From Panulirus ornatus (taxonomy: Eukaryota > Arthropoda > Malacostraca > Decapoda > Palinuridae): a DNA stretch of 64,000 nucleotides. The stretch lies in assembly GCF_036320965.1 (NCBI RefSeq), contig NC_092255.1, forward strand, positions 14,191,634 through 14,255,633, in the 5' to 3' direction. Below are positions 43,407 to 55,460 of the stretch, piece after piece. The notes below the pieces were generated by a model. It was given only the letters and a program-made list of their open reading frames with translations. It was not told the DNA's origin and ran no database searches. The translations under genes were made by a program, and so were the position numbers. How positions within the stretch are numbered: the stretch's first letter is position 1; every line of letters starts with the position of its first letter.

Positions 43407-44126
43407 AGGGGACCATAGGGTGGGGGAGGGGGCGAAAATTCTGGGAGCCTTGAAGAATGTGTGGAAGTCGAGAACATTATCTCGGAAAGCAAAAATGGGT
43501 ATGTTTGAAGGAATAGTGGTTCCAACAATGTTGTATGGTTGCGAGGCGTGGGCTATGGATAGAGTTGTGCGCAGGAGGATGGATGTGCTGGAAATGAGAT
43601 GTCTGAGGACAATGTGTGGTGTGAGGTGGTTTGATCGAGTAAGTAACGTAAGGGTGAGAGAGATGTGTGGAAATAAAAAGAGCGTGGTTGAGAGAGCAGA
43701 AGAGGGTGTTTTGAAATGGTTTGGGCACATGGAGAGAATGAGTGAGGAAAGGTTGACCAAGAGGATATATGTGTCGGAGGTGGAGGGAACGAGGAGAAGA
43801 GGGAGACCAAATTGGAGGTGGAAAGATGGAGTGAAAAAGATTTTGTGTGATCGGGGCCTGAACTTGCAGGAGGGTGAAAGGAGGGCAAGGAATAGAGTGA
43901 ATTGGAGCAATGTGGTATACCGGGGTTGACGTGCTGTCAGTGGATTGAATCAAGACATGTGAAGCGTCTGGGGTAAACCATGGAAAGCTGTGTAGGTATG
44001 TATATTTGCGTGTGTGGACGTATGTATATACATGTGTATGGGGGGGGTTGGGCCATTTCTTTCGTCTGTTTCCTTGCGCTACCTCGCAAACGCGGGAGAC
44101 AGCGACAAAGTATAAAAAAAAAAAAA

Positions 44127-44127
<1 letters not shown>
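43405..44127 (+). mobile_element. RTE copy E, 3' fragment
   Basis: It starts inside DHRVGEGAKILGALKNVW and has an open frame to NWSNVVYRG at 43929. The short 3' UTR ends in AAAGTAT plus poly-A. It begins immediately after the (TA)n tract. Confidence 0.9.
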
Positions 44128-44155
<28 letters not shown>

Positions 44156-44159
<4 letters not shown>

Positions 44160-44920
44160 GTGTGGTGTGGTGTGAGGTGGTTTGATCGAGTAAGTAATGT
44201 GAGGGTAGGAGAGATGTGTGGAAATAAAAAGAGTATAGTTGAGAGAGCAGAAGAGGGTGTTTTGAAATGGTTTGGTCACATGGAGAGAATGAGTGAGGAA
44301 AGATTGACCAAGAGGATATATGTGTCAGAGGTGGAGGGAATGAGGAGAAATGGGAGACCAAATTGGAGGTGGAAAGATGGAGTGAAAAAGATTTTGAGTG
44401 ATCAGGGCCTGAACATGCAGGAGGGTGAAAGGCGTGCAAGGAATAGAGTGAATTGGAACGATGTGGTATACTGGGGTCAACGTGCTGTCAATGGATTGAA
44501 CCAGGGCATGTGAAGCATCTGGGGTAAACCATGGAATGTTTTGTGGGGCCTAGATGTGGAAAGGGAGCTGTTGTTTTGGTGCATTATACATGACAGCTAG
44601 AGACTGGTCTTTGTTGTCTTTTCCTAGCACTACCTTGCACGCATGTGGGGGGGGGGTCATTTCATGTGTGGAGGGGTAGCGACAGGAATGAATAAAGGCA
44701 GGAAGTATGAATTATGTACATGTGTATATATGTATATGTCTGTGTATGTATATATATGTATACGTTGAAATGTACAGGTATGTATATGTGTGTGTGTGGA
44801 CGTCTGTGTATGTACATGTGTATGTGGGTGGGTTGGGCCATTCTCTCATCTGTTTCCTTGTGCTACCTCGCTAACGCGGGAGACAGTGACAAAGTATAAT
44901 AAATAAATAAATAAATAAAA
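44156..44920 (+). mobile_element. RTE copy F, 3' fragment, long 3' UTR
   Basis: It starts at GTGTGGTGTGAGGTGGTTTG, fused to a (TG)n tract (44138-44160), with an open C-terminal frame to 44513. The long 3' UTR ends AAAGTATAATAAATAAATAA. Confidence 0.88.
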
Positions 44921-45500
44921 AGTATGGTAAGTGGGGAATGAAACAGGATGGGTTGAGTTTATGTATCAAGGGAAAAACCTAGAGGAAGTGAAAAACTTTA
45001 GATGCTTTGGAGATGAAGTGAGTCATAGAGAGGAAAAGGGTGGAAAAGGCATTGGTGCATTGAGGAGTGCATGAGAGGAAAAGTCATTGTCTGATACAGC
45101 AGATATGGTAGTCCAGATAGTGTTATATGGATAAAAGTATTGAACCCTGGATATAGAAGTTAGATTAATTGGATATGAACTGCCTCTGGCTTGAGTAAGG
45201 TTAATCACATTAAGAATGACAGTGGAGTTTGGTGTGGTAGGGAAAACCAAGAAGTGGATGGAGGGATGGAGTGTAAGATGCTTTCAGGTGCCAGGGCATG
45301 AACGTTCAGAAGGGTGAGAGGCATGCATGGGATAAAACAAATTGGAGTGATGTGGTAAGTAGAGACTGATCAACTGTCAGTAGACTTACCCAGAAGATAT
45401 GGATTCTAGGACTGGTGTGTTGTACATAGCAGCCAGAGATTGGGTGTAACTGAGGCTCTTGTTTTGTTTGCTTCTAGTATCACAGCAAACAAGTATGAAA
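44921..45500 (+). mobile_element. Old degenerate RTE 3' remnant
   Basis: It keeps the order of family segments at low identity: AACCTAGAGGAAGTG near 44977, GTGAGTCATAGAG near 45017, GTGTTATATGG at 45120, and AGAAGTGGATGGAGG then GGCATGAACGTTCAGAAGGG near 45295. No open frame. Confidence 0.65.
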
Positions 45501-46614
45501 CAGAACTGGCATTACTAGACTGAAAGAGTTAAGGTTATGGTCTCATTTCACTTATGTTTGACCAAGTGTGTTTGAGTGGAGCCTAATCATTCAGTGCTTT
45601 CTTGAAGTATGTAGAATGCCTTTCGAAAATAACATTTCAGATTCAAGTGAAAAATGTGGTGATTCCATATGGTGTAAGGATAGAATACTTTTTTAAAAAT
45701 ACTGACAGTGTTAAGAATTTTAAATAAGGTTGTTGATCATACATATTAAAAGCATTATTGCCATAGTGAAAGAGGAACAGATGGATTTTCTGTATTATGA
45801 TTTGATGGCATGTAAAGATTTTCACAGTAAGAATGCCAGAAAAAGTGGAGAGGGACAAGGTTTATGTTTCTTCTATTTAAAAAAAAAAGTGCAACACAGC
45901 CAAAAGAAAAATTAAGCAAGCATATCGAAATATTGAGGTGGATAAACATGTTTTAGAGAGTGGAGCGTACTTTATATATAGTAAGAATTGATTGGATAAG
46001 TACAAGGTTGAAGTTAGGTCAGGATGTCTTATACAGTATCTTTTTTATTCATCATAGCACTGGGGTAGTAAAAGTAGTTAATATGATACTTGAGTCCCAT
46101 TAACAAATAATAAAGGAAGCACACAACTTTTTTCATAAAAGATTTGTGCTTATGTGATAAGCAGCAATAGAGTTGCTGATGAATACAAAAGTCCGGAAGG
46201 GATTTCTGAAACATGCATGAATGTGAATGCCAATTGAAATAAAGCTTTCTCTGAAAGGAGGCTATATGAAGATTATATTTGTTTTGATATGGAGATGGTG
46301 AAGATTCAGAATGGTAAAAGCTAAACAGCAAATTAAGAAAGAATTAAGGCTGAAGCATGGACAGATTGCAGCTGCCCTGAAAAAATGGAGCAAATAGATA
46401 TGTTGATGGGCAGAGGAAAAGGAGAATTCTATACTGAGTAATGCAGCATCTCTTGATATTTGCTAGTGATGTGTGGGTCTACTCGAAGCTTGCTAAGGAG
46501 GTTAAAAGAAGGACAAGATGTATTTATGTAAAGAGAGGGGAAAATTCACAGTGGAAGAGAGAACAGACTGAGAAGGAAGCAAGTTCAAGGTAAATATGAA
46601 ATTTGCAAAAGAAT
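45500..46614. other. Intron 7, unassigned stretch
   Basis: A-rich sequence with no recognised gene. Purine-rich parts (46320-46600) may be a very old sense retrotransposon. Confidence 0.35.
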
Positions 46615-46616
46615 TA

Positions 46617-47848
46617 TAGGTACACCACCGATTTTCCAGCACTCTTGGTTCCAAAGCCTTGCCGGATTAACCATTTTGACAGACCAACCGTAGTCAAGTA
46701 ATATTAATTCATCAACACACCTCTAACCCACTAATTATACATCTCCCCTGTGTCTAAAGTATACCATGGACTGTTAGAAATTTTTTTTTTTTTTCTTTTG
46801 CTTTGTTGCTGTCTCCTGCATTTGCGAGGTGGCGCAAGGAAACAGACGAAAGAAATGGCCCAACCCACCCCCATACACATGTATATACATACGTCCACAC
46901 ACGCAAATTTAGAAATCTATTTAGAAATCTAAATTAAACAAATATTAAATGTTTGAGCACCCTAAGATGGTAAGTCTGTCCTTAGATTGTTTGAATCCTG
47001 TGAGGTCTTCTTTGTTTTCTGTTGTTCATGTTTTCCTAGGTGTGCTTCGCCAGAATAATGCAGTTTTGTCTGCATCATATACCTGCTCAAGACTGAGGTG
47101 CTCATCAGCTACGAGTTTTGCAAATTCATCCACATACTCGGCAGCTCCTTCATGGTTTTCAGACCGCTTTTCTCTGCACTTTTTATTCATGGAAATTCAC
47201 TGACGCTTCTTGAATCTTTGAAGCCATCCTTCACTATAGTCATGCTCATGTTGTAAAATAAGTTCTTTATGGAACAACTTAGCCTGGTCCATTATCATGC
47301 TACCTGACAAATCCACTCTATCACTCCGACACTGTCAAAACCATTCCATCATCACTCGATTGTGCGCAGTACTCTTACCATCTTTCATAGTTTTTTAATC
47401 GTCATTTGCTTCTTGGAATTGCTGTCTGCATAGAATTTCAGTATTTTTTCCTTTGCTTCTTTATATCATAAACAGTTGATGAACCATTACTGTGGATGTC
47501 ACACAGCTTATGCACCAAAACACCACAGTCCATTTTTTCAACAGTTCTACTTTATCTTAGATCGATATGGACTAGTGTTTACATCTGACACCATGACTAA
47601 CACTCTCATATGTATTAGAAGCCATAGCTAGGGTTAAATTTAAGCAAAATAAGCTAAGAATTTCACAGAATTGCGGTATCACCACCGACAAGTGCAGTGT
47701 AAAGAATGTAAATAAGCATGCCCTACACAATGCCATCTGTGGCTGCCCAGTAAACAAGCCTGGTGGCCACAGTAATTTCAAGTTCCCTCACATACTTTTG
47801 TCCGGACTAAAGGAGGTGCTGAACGCTGGACATTCGGTGGTGTACCTG
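46617..47848 (-). mobile_element. Tigger/pogo-type DNA transposon remnant
   Basis: The ends are inverted repeats: TAGGTACACCACCGATTTTC at 46617 and, reverse-complemented from 47848, CAGGTACACCACCGAATGTC. Both are flanked by TA (46615-46616 and 47849-47850), as expected for pogo elements. The minus strand keeps transposase pieces: CDIHSNGSSTVYDIKK (near 47490), FKRFKKRQ, FAKLVADEHLSLEQVYDADK and TGFKQSKDRLTILGCSN (near 46960). These match the Tigger/CENP-B-like DDE transposase, including the region of the first Asp (DADK.ALFW). Stops and frameshifts make it dead. At about 1.2 kb it is shorter than a full element. Confidence 0.82.
46782..46908 (-). mobile_element. Solitary RTE 3' end inside the Tigger element
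   Basis: It is a 127-bp antisense tail (poly-T, GCTTTGTTGCTGTCTCC, then AGGAAACAGACGAAAGAAAT and CACACACGCAAAT). It is flanked by an 8-bp duplication TTAGAAAT (46774-46781 and 46909-46916). Confidence 0.85.
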
Positions 47849-47850
47849 TA

Positions 47851-48163
47851 TTAATAGATGATGATGTGCTTATGAGGTGTTCACATGTGGAGGTAATAGA
47901 AGGAGAAAGATTGACAAAAACAGTGCTTCTAAATGCAGGGGAGACATGAGACATAGTGTATGGGCAGCATGAAGGAGTGTGTGTGGAAAGTAAGTGTAGT
48001 ATCATTTATAGATGTGCCTTATGAAAGACATACCTGTTCCCTCCTGTAGAGTAAAAAACAGTATTATTTAAAGTAATAAAAGATGGATGTCTACTTTATA
48101 ACTGCCCAAAAAATATAGTTTTGTAAGTTACACGAGTGACAGATATAAAATGCTTATCTTTAG
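47851..48163. other. Intron 7, right end
   Basis: No recognised feature before the exon 8 acceptor. Confidence 0.4.
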
Positions 48164-48296
48164 GGTGTAATGTGCCGGACACTACAAGGACATGGTCACT
48201 GGGTAAATACGCTGGCCCTAAATACTGACTACGTTTTACGAATTGGAGCCTTTGATCCTCAGTCTTTGATGAAGTCCAGGCCAGAAATAACTCCAC
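48164..48296 (+). CDS. NLE1: NLE1 coding exon 8: WD repeat 5 start and inter-blade insert
   Basis: The acceptor is CTTATCTTTAG and the donor is CCAC|GTAAGT. The exon encodes GVMCRTLQGHGHWVNTLALN, then TDYVLRIGAFDPQ. It matches the Notchless-specific GV.CRTLQGHGHWVNT.AL.TDY.LR.GAF block, which precedes a long insert between blades. The last residues (SLMKSRPEITP) belong to that poorly conserved insert. The exon ends in phase 1. Confidence 0.95.
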
Positions 48297-48537
48297 GTAA
48301 GTCATATTCTTTTAATATTTATTTATTTTTACCTGCCGTGCCATTTTTCTATCTAACCCCTGCAAGACTTGGTACATGATTTATAAGCAGTTGTGAAGGT
48401 CCAGTAAAGGAAGGTCAGAAATTTATGAAACATTTTTTCTTCCACTTTCAAGCTTGAATTTGCATGTCACACCAGTAGAATTCATGTTTCTGGCAGTTCA
48501 CCTCTTACTTATATTAGTTATTTATTATATTTTATTA

Positions 48538-50053
48538 GACTTTGTCACTGTCTTCCGCGTTAGCGAGGTAGTGCAAGGAAACAGACTGAAGAATGGCCCA
48601 ACCCACCCACATAAACATGTATATACATATACATCCACACACACACATATACATACCTATACATCTCAACGCAGACATATACATATATACACATGTACAT
48701 AATTCATACTGTCTGCCCTTATTGATTCCCGTCGCCACCCCACCACACATGAAATAACAACCCCCTCCCCCCGCATGTGCGCAAGGTAGCACTAGGAAAA
48801 GACAACAAAGGCCACATTCGTTCACACTCAGTCTCTAGCTGTCGTGTATAATGCACCGAAACCACTGCTCCCTTTCCACATCCAATCCCCACAAAACTTT
48901 CCATGGTTTACCCCAGACATTTCACATGCCCTGGTTCAATCCACTGACAGCATGCACTGACAGCATGTCGACCCCGGTATACCACATTGTTCCAATTCAC
49001 TATTCCTTGCATGCCTTTCACCCTCCTGCATGTTCAGGCCCCGATCACTCAAAATCATTTTCTCTCCATCTTTCCACCTCCAATTTGGTCTCCCACTTCT
49101 CCTCATTCCCTCCATCTCTGACACATATATCCTCTTTGTCAATCTTTCCTCACTCATTCTCACCATGTGACCAAACCATTTCAAAACACCCTCTTCTGGT
49201 CTCTCAACCACACTCTTTTTATGACCACACATATCTCTTACCCTTTCATTATTTACTCGATCGAACCACTTCACACCACATATTGTCCTCAAACACCTCA
49301 TTTCCAGCACATCCACCCTCCTCCGCACAGCTCTATCAATAGCCCACGCCTTGCAACCATATAACATTGTCGGAACCACTATTTCTTCAAACATACTCAT
49401 TTTTGCTTTCCGAGGCAACATTCTTGCCTTCCACACATTTTTCAACGCTCCCAGAACTTTCGCCTTCTCCCCCACCCTTTGACTCACTTCCACGGTTCCA
49501 TCCTCTGCCAAATCCACTACCAGATATCTAAAACACTTCACTTCCTCCAGTCTTTCTCCATTCAAACTTACCTCCCAATTGACTTGTCCCACAACCCTAC
49601 TGTACCTAATAACCTTGTTCTTATTCACATTTAATCACAGCTTTCTTCTTTCACACACTTTACCAAACTCAGTCACCAGCTTCTGCAATTTCTCACCCAA
49701 ATCAGCCACCAGTGCTGTATCATCAGCAAACAACAACCAACTTACTTCCCAAGCTCTCTCATCCACAACAGATTGCATACTTGCCCTTCTTTCCAAAACT
49801 CTTGCATTCACCTCCCTAACAACACCATCCACAAACAAATTAAACAACCATAGAGACATCACACACCCCTGTCGCAAACCGACATTCAATGAAAACCAAT
49901 CACTTTCCTCTCTTCCTACTCATACACATCCTTACATCCTTGATAAAAACTTTTCACTGCTTCTAACAACTTGCCTCCCATACCATATATTCTTAATACC
50001 TTCCACAGAGCATCTCTATCAACTCTATCATATGCCTTCTCCAGATCCATAAT
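48538..50053 (-). mobile_element. Antisense RTE copy with long 3' UTR (intron 8)
   Basis: The 3' end at 48538 carries the tail (GACTTTGTCACTGTCTTCCG) and the long 3' UTR. Minus-strand frames 49628-48936 (KVIRYSRVVGQVNWEVSLNG to the C-terminal region) and 49889-49635 (GLRQGCVMSLWLF, LLFADDTALVADLGEKL) are split by small lesions. It is 5'-truncated at 50053 in LEKAYDRVD. It belongs to the older long-UTR group. Confidence 0.88.
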
Positions 50054-50239
50054 ATGAGTGTTTAGTTAATTAACCTAATGGTGTGATGGGAAACATTGCT
50101 ACTTTATTACATCGTAGTCTTAATACTTTACTGTAAACAGAGTTTTTTTTCTGTAAAGAAAGGTTGTACTTAGATATGCTAAGATTTCTAATTACTGTAA
50201 CTGATTTTATATTTCATTTATTTTGCATTGAGAAATTAG

Positions 50240-51108
50240 GGTTTGAGTTTAGGAATGGAAAATGTTATTTTTGGACAGGGAAGGGAAGGACTTCCAGTCC
50301 CAGTAAGTGGCAGACAAGAAGACTGGAACTTCAGAGAGGGAGCAATAAAATGCTTTACAAGGAAGTAAATTGTAGGGAGAAAACAAGAGGACAAATTGAG
50401 GTGACAGTGAGGAGAATGGATAGGTAAATGGTAACAAACAAATAGATCAGCACGAGATGGAGTCAGTATTTTGAGATGATAGGGATACAGATGTGATGAG
50501 TTTTGTAAAACATGGGAGGCAGAATCAGAGAATCACTTACAATAAGATGGTGAAAAAGGTATGTCATGGATGCCTTGTAAGTATGGGATGTTGTAAAGAG
50601 CGAAGAACTAACAGATTGCTGTTAGATATCTCTAGAAGCAGGGACACAGTGTTGTTGATTGCTTATAGTCAGGCAGTCTGAAGTGTATGGTGTAAGATAC
50701 AGTGCCTGAGGAGTGGTAGGGAGCATATGCAGTGCACTAGTATGAAAGTGAAGGGAACTAAAGAATAAGAAAAGGTGTTTTAATTATACAGGTTTAAGCT
50801 GTTGAATGTATTTGAAGAAGTGTATGGAAGAAAAATGATTGTATGGGTGCAGAGTAGTTGATTAGGGAGGAGCCTGGGGCATTTATAGATCTAGAGAAAA
50901 TAAGTGATAAAGTTAACAGAGATGCCATATAAAATGTGTTATGAATGTATGGGGTAAATAGAAAGCTACTATGCCCTGTGATTAGTTTTTGCTTGGAAAG
51001 TTAGGCATGTGTAAAAGTTATTAAAGAGGGTGAGTGGTTCATAGTGAAAGTTGGTATGCATCAAGCATGTGTGATGTTGCCATGGCTGTTTAACATGAGC
51101 AAATATGG
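50240..51108 (+). mobile_element. Old degenerate RTE copy
   Basis: Segments of the linker and RT regions can be followed (AGCAATAAAATGCTTTACAA, GGAAGTAAATTGTAGGG, ATTTATAGATCTAGAGAAAA, TGTGTGATGTTGCCATGGCT, then TTTAACATG). There is no open frame. Confidence 0.65.
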
Positions 51109-51242
51109 CACATTCCCCCTTCATACCCACACCAAGGTGAACCAAGCAGGTGCTGATGTTGCTCATAAGCCCATAAATGTTTACAATCTGTTCTTTTCAG
51201 TCATAAACCATATCTTTTTAGCATATATGTTTACGAACCAGT

Positions 51243-53525
51243 CTCCCAGACCCTCTCACTTTGCACACCACCCCGACCAAAACACCAAACATCTGCCACT
51301 CTTTCATCAAACACACTCAGCAAATCTTCAAAATACTCACTACATCCCCTTCTCACTTCACTACTTATTACTTCCCCCCTTCACTGATGTTCCCATTTTT
51401 TCTCGTCTTATAAACGTTATTCACCGCCTTCCAAAACATCTTTTTATTCTCCCTAAAGTTTGATGCTACTCTCTCACCCCAGCTGTCATTTGTCCTCTTT
51501 TTCAACCCTTGCACCTTCCAGTTGACCTTCTGCCACTTTCTTTTGTACTTCTCCCAGTCATTTGCATTCCTTCCTTACAAGTATCGTCCAAACGCCTCTC
51601 TTTTACATGCCTATCAATTAACATGTAATCCAATAATGCCCTTTGACCATTTCTCCTACTCACATACATATACTTAAGCGAGAAGAGGTAGTGAAAGCTT
51701 TGCGGAAGATGAAATCCAGCAAGATGGCAGGTTTGGATGGTATTGCAGTGGAATTTATTGAGAAAGGGGTGACTGTGTTGTTGATTGTTTGGTAAGATTA
51801 TTCTCTGTATGTATGGATCATGGTGAAGTGCCTGAGGATTGGCGGAATGCATGCATAGCGCCATTGTACAAAGGCAAAGGGAATAAAGGCAAGTGTTCAA
51901 ACTACAGAGGCATAGGTTTGTTAAGTGTTCCTGGGAAGTTGTATGGGCCGGTATTGATTGAGAGGGTGAAGGCATGTACAGAGCATCAGATTGATGAAGA
52001 GCAGTTTGGTTTCAGAAGTGGTTGAGGATGTGTAGACCAAGTGTTTGCTTTGAAGAATATGTGAGAGAAATACTTAGAAAAACATGGCTTTGATGTGGCA
52101 TAAATGGATCTGGAGAGGGCATATGGTAGGATTAATGGAGATGCTTTGTGGAAGGTCTTAAGTGTGTGTGGTATGGAAGGTGAGCTGCTAGAGGCAGTGA
52201 AAAGTTTTTACCAGGGATGTAAGACTTGTGTATGGGAAGGGAAAGAGAAGAGTGACTGGTTCTCAGTGAAGGTCAGTCTGCAGTAGGGGTGTGTGATACC
52301 CCCTTGGTTGTTTGATTTGTTTGTGGATGGGATGGTTAGGGAGGTGAATGCAAGAGTTTTGGAGAGAAGGGCGAGTATGCAGTCTGTTGGAGATGAAAGC
52401 ACATGGGAAGTGAGTCGGTTGTTGTTCACCGATGATGCAGCTCTGATGGCTGACTTGAGTGAGGAACTGCAGAAGTTGATGACTGGGTTTGGAAAAATGT
52501 GTGAAAGGAGAAAGTTGAGAGTGAACTTGAATAAGAGCAAGATTTATTAGGTTCAGTAGGGTTTAGGGGCATGTTAATTGGGATGTGGGTTTGAGTGGAG
52601 AAAAATTGGAAGTGGAGTGTTTTGGATATCTGGGAGTGGACTTGGCAGCAAGTGGAACCATGGAAGCGGAAGCGAGTCACAGGGTGGGGGAGGGGGCAAG
52701 GATTTTGGGAGCAATGAAGAATGTGTGGAAGGAGAGAACGTTGTTGCAGAGGGCAGGAGTGGGTGTGTTTGAAGGAATAATAGTTCCAATAATATATGAT
52801 CATGAGGCATGGGCTGTACAGGTTTTACAGAGAAGGGTGGATGTGTTGGAAATGAAATGTTTGAGGACAATATGTGGTGTGTGGTGGTTTCATTGAGTAA
52901 GTAATGAAAGGGTAGGAGAATTGTGTGGAAATTAAAAGAGTGGTTGAGAGAGCAGAAGAGGGTGTGTTGAAATGGTTTGGACATATGGAGAGAATGAGTG
53001 AGGAAAGGTTGACAAAGAGGGTATGTGTGTCAGAGGTGGAGGGAAGAAGGAGAAGAGGGAGACCAAATTGGAGGTGAAAGGATGGAGTGGAAAAGATTTT
53101 GAGTGATCGGGGCTTGAACATACAGGAGGGTGAGACATATGCAAGAAATAGAATGAATTGGAACAATATGCTATACCAGGGTCGACGTGTTGTCAATGGA
53201 TTGAACCAGGGCATGTGAAACATCTGGGGTAAAACATGGAAGTGTCTGTAGGGCCTGGGTATGGATAGGGAGCTAAGGTTTTGGGCATTGCACATGACAG
53301 CTAGAGACTGAGTGATAACAAATGTGGCCTCTTTTGTCTGTTTTCGTAGCACTACCTCGCTGAAGCAGGAGGTAGCAATGCTGTTTCCTGTGGGGTGGGG
53401 TAGCACCAGGAATGGATGAAGACAAGTAAGTATGAATGTGTACATGTGTATATATGCATATGCCTGTGTATGTATATATATGTATGTGTGTGTGCATGGG
53501 CATTTATATATATATGTGTGGATAG
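51243..53525 (+). mobile_element. RTE copy with 5' inversion (twin-primed structure)
   Basis: The left part 51243-51674 is antisense and covers the element from about the QSERVREN codons back to the endonuclease (YMYVSRRNGQRALLDYMLID read on minus). At about 51680 the sequence switches to sense and starts at EEVVKALRKMKSSKMAG. It runs through the RT (LLFTDDAALMADLSEELQKL near 52430, so FTDD replaces FADD) and the C-terminal part to a long 3' UTR (53200-53520). Only about 20 bp of element between the two halves is missing. The frame is broken throughout. Confidence 0.88.
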
Positions 53526-53727
53526 TCCAATCAAATATAATAATATGTTTATGAATTATTATTTTATAAAATATTATATGCACTATACATTTAATGACTA
53601 CAGAGAGAGAGACAGTAAGAAAGAAAGACAGCTAATGAAGTATTTGTTATGCTCGTTAGAGGACATTGGATATAATGTAATGAGTTTTAACAAGACTCCA
53701 AGCCAATAAACACACACACACACACAC

Positions 53728-53950
53728 ACAGGCCTCCTTGTTAACATTACTGACCATGAGACAGCACAAGCCAGACCAGGATTGGAACCTCATAGTTTCA
53801 GATCCTGAGCATGGTAGATAGCCTACACCCAACCCAGGTGTTCATCCTCCCCTCAGGTCTGCTCAGTAAATTGCTGCCTGGCATAGGATAGGGAATGTGT
53901 GTGTGTGCATGCATACAGAAGAGTAAAGACATGTTACCACATTACATATA
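53728..53950 (+). mobile_element. tRNA-type SINE, copy 1
   Basis: Preceded by (CA)n at 53708-53730. It starts TTAACATTACTGACCATG, has a degraded B-box-like stretch (CATAGTTTCAGATCC), then GTGTTCATCCTCCCCTC and GCCTGGCATAGGATAGGG, which match copy 2. Confidence 0.65.
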
Positions 53951-54013
53951 TATAAGGTTAACAAGACAGCACGTGTGTAAAACTCTCCCAAACATACACA
54001 CACACACACACAC

Positions 54014-54260
54014 ACATGGTTACCATTACTGACCATCATGCATGCATGGGCTGCCTGGATCAAACTTCTATAGGTTCGAATTCTGGTCATGGAAGCTGGT
54101 CCACAGTCCACCCTGCTGATCATCCTCCCTTAGGGGCTGGTCAGTAGAATGGGTACCTAGCATAGGATAGGGTGTATGTGTTTTTTTTTTAATACATACA
54201 TATGAGTAAACAAGTGGCACTTACACACAAGGTTAAGACAACAGGCAACTCAAGTCTAAA
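54014..54260 (+). mobile_element. tRNA-type SINE, copy 2
   Basis: Preceded by (CA)n at 53994-54016. It starts GTTACCATTACTGACCATC. It has a good polymerase III B box (GGTTCGAATTC at 54072) and a plausible A-box region about 35 bp upstream (GGGCTGCCTGGATC). It ends in CTAGCATAGGATAGGG and a T run. About 75-80% similar to copy 1 by eye. Confidence 0.7.
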
Positions 54261-54479
54261 ACTCTATCCCTGTAACACAAAAATTTTAATCACATTGCTA
54301 ATGAAGAGAATGGAAACTTGTCAAACATCATTTAAATCATCATAAAGAATGAGAGATGAAGAAATGGATTTTTTGTGCATTTTTGAAAGCTCTGATGATG
54401 CTTTTGTCATCAGTTTGCCTTTGTAAGTGCTTTGATGAGAGCTTTGTCATTGGTTCATTAAAGTGTTAATCTGTTTATG

Positions 54480-55460
54480 GAGAGGGAAATGAGGGAGATA
54501 AATACAAGGGGCCTGAGAAGTATGTCATTTGTTGTTTATGATAAGGCAATGGTGGCAGATTCTAACAAGAAACTGTAGAAGTTCATGTCTGAATTCGGGA
54601 GTGTGTGTAAAAGGAGAAAATTGAGAGCAGATGTGAATAAAAGCAAGGTTTTTTTGTTCAACAGTGTATTGAAACAAATAATTTGGGGTGTGAGTTCAAA
54701 CAGAGAAAAATTAAAGGAAGTGAGGTGTTCTAGATACCTGGGAGTAGACATGACAGCAAATGGAACAACAGAAGCAGAAGCAAGTCATAGGGTGGATGAC
54801 ATGACATAGGTTCTGGAAGCATTTAGGAATGTGTGGAAAGACAGCTCACTATCTGGGAGGGCAAATGAAAGGAGGTGTATGGATGTTGCTTACAGTGTAG
54901 GGGTGCAAGTAATTGGAAGACGTTAAAAGAAAGCAGGAGGTGGTAAAGAGGAAGATGGAGAGGGAATAAGATAATGTTTTGGAAAGAGGTTAGTGGTGGA
55001 AGAAAAACAAGAGGACAAATGGAAACATTGATGATAAGGGGAAAATGAGGAATTGGTAACAGGCAGACATGAGGTGAAGAGATTGGGTATTTTGAAGGCA
55101 TGGTCAATATGTTTTATGATAGGTTGGCAGGTGTAGGTGTTCAGGTTGGGAGGTATGCAAAGAGAGAGAGTCTTGGTAAGTGGCTTGATAAAAAGAAAGG
55201 TGTTGAAAGCACTGCTTGAGATAAAATGTGGAAAGGCAGCTAGATTGGATGATATTGCTTTTCAGTTTCTTTAGAAAGAGAATGACTATGTTATTGTGTG
55301 GTTAGTTGTGATATTCATTGTATGTATGGATCATGGTAAGGTACCTGGGGATAGGTAAGGGTATTGTATAAAGGCAAGGGAGATAAAGGAGAATGCCAGA
55401 ATTCCAGAGATATAAGTTTGTCAAGCATACCTGGTAAGTTGTGTGGAATAAAAGTGATAT
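54480..55460 (+). mobile_element. Old rearranged RTE fragments
   Basis: 54480-54880 carries RT and post-RT segments (AGTGTGTGTAAAAGGAGAAA, AGATACCTGGGAGTAGACAT). 54890-55460 then carries segments from further upstream in the element (TTGGAAAGAGGTTAGTGG, AACAAGAGGACAAATGG, GCAAAGAGAGAGAGTC, CATGGTAAGGTACCTG). The order is reversed relative to the element, so these are two insertions or a rearrangement. There is no open frame. Confidence 0.65.

Noticed and set aside
43174..43929. 251-codon frame with an Ile-Tyr repeat joined to an RTE C-terminus
   Set aside because: It is a read-through of the non-autonomous element, a (TA)n tract and RTE copy E. A chance fusion, not a gene.
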